From the NCBI GenBank assembly GCA_033961575.1, contig CM066740.1, positions 59,279,213 to 59,343,212 on the forward strand: a stretch of DNA of 64,000 bases, written 5' to 3'. This stretch comes from Aselliscus stoliczkanus. Its lineage: Eukaryota > Chordata > Mammalia > Chiroptera > Hipposideridae. The notes under the pieces were generated by a model, which was given only the letters and a program-made list of their open reading frames with translations, was not told the DNA's origin and did not search any database. Shown here piece by piece: positions 59,204 to 64,000 of this stretch. Position 1 is the stretch's first letter, and each line of letters begins with the position of its first letter. The position numbers and the translations under genes were made by a program.

Positions 59204-59219
59204 CATCTATCTATCTGCA
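58703..59219 (+). repeat. Long tRNA-derived SINE with internal repeats and (TCTA)n tail
   Basis: Head GGGGGCTAGCTGAATGGCTTG, then GCTCTGAGCAACAGGACCCC and CTGGTTCGGATACCACATGG (B box). The centre (about 58850-58985) is an imperfect array of GAGCTGCCATGAGTGGC-like units. The end, CCTTCCCCGATTCCCCAACG then AATAAAATC and (TCTA)n (59138-59217), matches the 3' part of the SINE at 13587. GAGTATTTT duplicates flank it (58694-58702 and 59220-59228). Confidence 0.88.
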
Positions 59220-60225
59220 GAGTATTTTTACTGCCTGAAAAATCTTTTGTGCTCTATCCATTCATCTTCCCCCCACCTTTTAATCCCTGGAAACCACTGA
59301 TCTTTGAATTGTCTTCACAGTTTTACCTTTTCCAGAATGTCATATAGTTGGGATTATACAATATGAGTCTTTCAGATTGACTTCTTTCACTTAGTAATAT
59401 GCATTTAAGTTTCCTCTATGTATTTTTATTATTTGATAACCTATTTTGTGTGTGTGTGGGCTGAATAATATTCCATTGTCTGGATTTGCCATAGTTTATT
59501 CATTCACCTACTGAAGAACATCTTCATTCCTTCTAAGTTTCTATGTTTTGATAATTATGAATAAAGCTGCTATAAACATCTTTGTGTAAGTTATTGTATG
59601 GACATAAGTCTTTAGCTCTGTTGGGCAAATACCAAGCAGCATGATTGTTGGATTGTATGGTGAGTTTTGTAAGAAACAGCCAAAGTGTCTTCCAAAGTGG
59701 CTGTGACATTTTTGTATCCCCACCAACAATGTGTCAGTGTTCCTGCTGCTTCATATTCTTGCCAGCATTTAATATTGTCAGTGTTCTGGGTTTTCATCAT
59801 TCTAATCTGTGTGTTGTCATATCTCATTGCTTTGATCTACATTTTTCTGATGATATATGAAGTGGAGCATCTTTTCATATGGTATTTGCCATCTGAATAT
59901 CTCTTTTGGTGAGGCATCTGTTAAAATCTTTGGCTCATTTTTAAATTAGGTTGTTTGTTTTCTTATTGTTGAGTTTTAAGAGTTCTTTGTATATTTTGCA
60001 TAATAACACTTTATTAGGTGTGTCTATTGTAAATATTTTTCCCAGTCTGTGGCTTGTCTTCTACCTCTCTTGATTTTGTCTTTTGCAGAACAGACATTTT
60101 TAATTTTAATGAAGTCCATTTTGTCAATTATTTCTTTCATGGATCATCTCTTTGGTGTTAAATATGAAAAGGCACCACCATACCTAATGTCATCTAGGTT
60201 TTCTCCTATATTATCTTCTAGAAGT

Positions 60226-60266
<41 letters not shown>

Positions 60267-60828
60267 TTAGTTTCAGGTGTACAACACAATGCAATAGTTA
60301 TACTCTTTACCCCACAAAGTGACAACACCCCTCCCCCAGTTCACCACCCCACTTCCCCCCATATCATACATATCTATTACAATTCCTTTGACTCCCTTCC
60401 ACAGTATACTCCACATACCATGACTATCCATATATTCAGTTACAGTTGGCATACAATATTATACAACATCAGCCAGCTTCAAGTGTACAGTGCAGTGATC
60501 AAGCCCCCACTCCATCCATGAAGTGGTTTCCCCAACAAGACATGTGACCATCTGACATTCCACAAAATTTTTACAACACTATTATATTCCCTGAACTGTG
60601 TTTCATATCCCTGTGGCAACACTGCAGTTGTCTATTTATGCTGCCTAATCCCTTTCCCCTCCCCCATCCCCACCCCCCTTCCAACCAGCAACCCCCAGTC
60701 TTCTTTCCATATCTATGAGTCTGTTTACTTTGATCGTTCATTCAGTTTTTCAGATTCCACATATAAGTGAGATTATATGGTATTTGTCTTTCTCCGACTG
60801 ACTTATTTCACTTAACATAATAGTCTCT

Positions 60829-60975
60829 TCACAACACTATCAATTACATTCCCAGAACTGTCCCCCATCCCTGCAGCAACATTGGAGTCACCCACCTATG
60901 CTGTCCAAAACCTTCCCCCTCTCCCTCATCCCCACTCCCTCCCAGCCAGCAACCATTAGTTTTTCCTTTATATCA
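60829..60975 (-). other. Joint segment of L1-G, same as in L1-B
   Basis: Matches 24158-24305 almost base for base: both boundaries (AATAGTCTCTTCACAACA and TTTCCTTTATATC) are the same, with a few substitutions and small indels between. Related to the L1 3' UTR. Confidence 0.85.
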
Positions 60976-61550
60976 CCTTGATATGACTTCAATCTTCTTA
61001 AATTTACTGAGACTTGTTTTGTGGCCTAACGTGGTCTATGTTGGAAAATGTCCCATGTGTACTTGAGAAGAATGTATATTCTGTTTTTTCAGGGTGAAAT
61101 GCTCTAAAAATATCAATGAAGTCCAGCTGGTCTAAAGTGTCATTTAAGGCCCCTCTTTCTGTGTTGGTTTTCTGCCTAAAGTGTCTGTCCATTGGTGACA
61201 ATGGGGTGTTGAAGTACCCTACTATGATAGTGTTACTGTTGATCTCTGTCTTTATGTCTGCCAAAATCTGTTATATGTAATTAGGAGTTCCTATGTTGGG
61301 TGCATAGATGTTTATTAGGGTTATGGTGCCCTTCTTTGTCTTTTATTGCAGTCATTTTAAAGTCTATTTTGTCCAAAATAAGTATTGGTACTCCAGCTTT
61401 TTTTTTCTCATTTCCATTTGCATGAAATATCTTATTCCATCTGTAAACAGTATATACATGAGTCCTATTTTCTTATCCACTCAGCCACTCTCCATCTTTT
61501 GATTGGAGCATTTAGCCCATTCATGTTGAAAATGATTACTGATAGGTGTA
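60976..61550 (-). pseudogene. Truncated L1 ORF2 endonuclease (L1-G)
   Basis: The 86-codon frame 61004-61264 reads VGYFNTPLSPMDRHFRQK, with the GDFN box changed to GYFN, and FSNIDHV. It stops before the SDHN box at the same joint as in L1-B. The N-terminal part is readable in other frames up to about 61550. Confidence 0.82.
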
Positions 61551-61567
61551 TATGTATTGCCATTTTG

Positions 61568-62484
61568 TTATTTGTATTCCTGGTCTTCCTGGGTTAGCTT
61601 GTTTACCCTTTTCTTTTGTTTAAAAAGCCCTTCTAACATTGCTTGCAATGCTGACTTGGTGGTAATGAATTCCTTACGCTTATTCTTTTCTGAGAAGCTC
61701 TTTATTTCTCCTTCAATTTTAAGTGATAGCCGTGCTGGGTAGAGCAATCTTGGTTGTAGGCCTTTATTTTGTGTCACTTTGAATATCTCCTGCCACTCCC
61801 TTCTGGCCTGCAGAGTTTCTATAGACAAGTCAGCTGTTTGTCTAAAAGGAGTTCCTTTGTATGTAACCTGCTGTCTTTCTCTTGCAGCCTCTAGGATTCT
61901 GCCTCTTTCTTTTACCTTTCCCATTTTAACTGTCTTGGTGTGGACCTGTTTGGGTTCAGCTTGTTTGGAACCCTCTGCACTTCCTGGGCATGTATGTTGA
62001 TTTCCCTCACCAGGGTAGGGAAGTTTTCAGTCATTATTTTTTCAAATGCTTTCTCGACCCCTTGCTTCTTCTCTTCTTCTTCTGGTATTCCTATGAGTCC
62101 AAGCTGATTGCGCTTCATCTTGTCCCATAGGGCTCTTGAACTATTTTCATTGTCTTTTATTCTTTGGTCTTTTTGTTGTGCTAACTGGGTGATTTCTGCT
62201 ATTTTATCTTCCAAATCACTGATCCGCTCCTCTGCTTCATCTACTCTACTGGTGATTCCTTCGAGTGTGTTCTTCATTTCAGTTATTGTATTTTTTAGTT
62301 CTAACTGGTTGTTTTTTATGATTTCTCTATCCTTCCTTATGTCCTCATTAAGTTTGTTAAACATTCTTATCATCAGTGTTCTAAACTCTGTCTATGAAAG
62401 GTTAGATCCCTCTGTTTCATTTGGTTCCATTTCTAGAGGTTTCTTCTGATCTTTTACTTCTGACATGTTTCTTTGTTTCCCCAT
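61568..62484 (-). pseudogene. L1 ORF1 (L1-G), lightly damaged
   Basis: ATG at 62482-62484 begins MGKQRNMSEVKDQKKPLEME. One in-frame TAG precedes TEFRTLMIRMF. From 62373 a 153-codon frame covers the whole coiled coil and the start of the RNA-recognition domain (NFPTLVREINIHAQEVQ), until a small deletion after NRSTPR. From 61924 a 118-codon frame covers ARERQQVTYKG and REWQEIFKVTQNKGLQPR to the natural end at 61568. One stop and one small deletion are the main damage I see. Confidence 0.88.
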
Positions 62485-63619
62485 TCTGGCTGTCGCTCTG
62501 GGATTGCTTTTGTGTATTAGATAGATCACCAGGAGAGCCCTGGATGGATCATGCAGGCACACAGCTCATGGCCCAACACTCCCAGGTAAACTCCCAGTCT
62601 CAGCCTGTCCCAATCAGCCACTCGTAGATCCGGCCACGCAGCCCGAGCAGCCCAACAACCAATCACCAGTCTGGCCACTCTGCAAGTGCTGTGCAGAGCA
62701 CAGGGACCTAAGGCGGCTCACACACTCCCGCGTCTCAGTGATAGCCTGTTGGAGCCAGAGCATGCCCACCAGGTATTCCCCTGGCAATGCAGCACAAGCT
62801 GTACGGAGGGTGGGGATCCGAGGCAGCTTTGGCACTCCCTGGTCTCAGTGAGCAGCCTTTTGGAGCTGGAGGTCACCCGCCCAGCGTTTCCCTGGCAACG
62901 CAGTATAAGCCGGGCGGAAGGTGGGGATCCAAGGCCGCATGCACACCTGTGTACGTACACATGCACTTCTGCGCCAATTCCACCAGACCAATGAGGTCCC
63001 AGTCCTGATCCTCTGTGGGAAGGTCCAACCCTGACAAAATGAAACCCTCCTTACACCACTCACATGCAGGCAACACACCAGGGGAACAATAGTCCAAAGA
63101 CCTCCAGCCTTTGCACCAAAGTTGCTCAGTTCAGTCTGTCCCCGCAAGCTCCTGGGCCTGGCTCACCCAACTACTCCCTCCACCAGGAACCAGGTGAGTG
63201 CTCACTGGCGAGCAAGCCTGGGCGCCGGCCCCACTGACTCTCTAGCTCCTCTTAGCCTCACCGAGCTGAGCAAAGAGAGTCCTCACTAATTTACTGCCAG
63301 CTATCTTGGAACTTCTCTTCCCGGCAAAGGAACTCTGGGCTGGTGAGCTAGGTGTGGGGCTGGAGGGTCTCTCCCCGAACCAGAGAAGCCTCCTCACAGC
63401 TGGGCCTTCCTTCACAGGGTTCGTCCTCTCTTGTCTCTGCCTGTCCTACCAGACCCGATGTGGCCTCCTCTTTAAGTTCTTCGTTTAGTTGTTCTCTTCA
63501 TCTAGGGTTCTGGGACCCCCAGGGTTTCATGCTGTATAATTTGTTTGTAATTTTTGCATGATCCTGGGAGGTAGTTAGCACAGCGTCTGTCTATTCAGCC
63601 ATTTTACCGGAAGTCCCCT
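62485..63619 (-). promoter_or_regulatory. L1-G 5' UTR with tandem monomers
   Basis: The YY1-like AAAATGGCTGA lies near the 5' end (about 63598-63608). Two monomers lie at about 62705-62940 (TCTCAGTGA-AGCCT, CCCTGGCAATGCAG, GGAGGGTGGGGATCC in plus reading). Confidence 0.8.
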
Positions 63620-64000
63620 TAGAAGTTTTATAGTGTGTTTTTCATTTAGGTCTATGATCCATTTTAAATTAATTTTTGTGAAGAGTGTAAGGCCTGTGTC
63701 TATATTCCTTTTGTTTTTTTTTTTTGTTTTTTTGCATGTGGATATCCAGTTTTGCCAGAACCATTTGTTTAAAAAACTACCCCTTCTTCATTGTGTTGCC
63801 TTTGTTCCTTTTTCAAAGATAGGTTCACTATAGTTACGTGGGTCTATTTCTATGCTGTCCCATTGTCTATTCTTTCACCAATACTGCACTCTCTTGATTA
63901 TGTAGATTTATAATGTCTTAAAGTTGGGGCATATCATTCCCCCAACTTTATTCTTCTTGGTGGCTAGGACTTTAAATAAAATGTTTCTGGGGGATGGCCA
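63620..64000 (-). repeat. L1-I continuation after L1-G, cut by the window end
   Basis: Reverse L1 ORF2 sequence: AGGTCTATGATCCATTTTAA, TGTGGATATCCAGTTTTGCC, TTTGTTTAAAAAACTACCCC. It joins the sequence ending at 60227. It continues past the window. Confidence 0.8.

Larger units (their letters stand above)
58330..60227 (-). repeat. L1-I: old minus-strand L1 3' UTR and ORF2 end, split
   Basis: Reverse L1 3' UTR (AGCAATTTTAGGTTCACAAC, GAGATTTCCCATATATTTCC, ATAGCCTCCCTCATTATCAA), then the ORF2 C terminus (AATATTCCATTGTCTGGATT, AATAAAGCTGCTATAAACAT). Two SINEs interrupt it. It continues after L1-G at 63620. Confidence 0.85.
60228..63619 (-). mobile_element. L1-G: second internally deleted, ORF1-only L1
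   Basis: Same architecture as L1-B on the minus strand: 5' UTR starting GGGGACTTCCGGTAAAATGGC, ORF1, truncated endonuclease, joint segment (60829-60975), last ORF2 codons, 3' UTR and an (AAAT)n tail (TTTA run 60228-60262 on the plus strand). TAGAAGTTT (60219-60227 and 63620-63628) is its target-site duplication, inside L1-I. Because the flanks differ from those of L1-B, it is an independent insertion of the same deleted form. Its length is 3.39 kb against 3.41 kb for L1-B. Confidence 0.88.

Overview
This 64-kb window looks like intergenic DNA from a placental mammal and is built almost entirely of layered transposable elements. I find no host exon, tRNA or rRNA gene, CRISPR array or prokaryotic feature. 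Evidence for a mammal: many LINE-1 (L1) copies of different ages, tRNA-derived SINEs, an MER5A-like hAT fossil, mariner copies and a class I endogenous retrovirus (ERV). There are no Alu, B1 or B2 SINEs. The SINEs have a tRNA-type head (A box near TGGCTCAGTTGG, B box near GGTTCGATTCC) and a short clade-specific body, which would fit a bat, perhaps of the horseshoe-bat side. That assignment is inference.

Layout. 183-8366: an 8.2-kb ERV on the minus strand with both LTRs, a primer-binding site, a polypurine tract and recognisable but broken gag-pro-pol-env. 8581-8752: MER5A-like fossil. 11508-12776: broken mariner transposon on the minus strand. 13201-13983: old LTR-like repeat split by a SINE. 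14793-22768: old full-length L1 ('L1-A', plus strand). 23541-26952: internally deleted L1 ('L1-B', minus). 27212-35690: old minus-strand L1 ('L1-H') split by SINEs and by a younger L1 lacking ORF1 ('L1-C', 29801-35499). 36590-37735: old L1 pieces. 38316-38533: TA-flanked MITE. 41160-55545: old plus-strand L1 ('L1-E') split by a younger full-length L1 ('L1-D', 43281-50181), a SINE and a deleted mariner. 58330-64000: old minus-strand L1 ('L1-I') split by two SINEs and a second internally deleted L1 ('L1-G', 60228-63619).

None of the genes appears to work together in a pathway; all coding sequence seen is transposon or retrovirus coding, and every gene is broken by stops or frameshifts. The most interesting structures are in the L1s. 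L1-B and L1-G share the same deletion, which removes the end of the endonuclease and nearly all reverse transcriptase, and the same unusual 150-bp segment at the joint, but they sit in different target sites. They therefore look like two copies of one nonautonomous, ORF1-bearing 'half-L1' family. L1-C is the opposite: ORF2 without ORF1, carrying a probable 3' transduction flanked by a perfect 13-bp target-site duplication. The younger L1s have 5' UTRs with tandem monomers of about 110 bp.

Limits: all coordinates, identities and divergences were read by eye. Repeat family names are given only where the sequence was recognisable; boundaries of old repeats are approximate.
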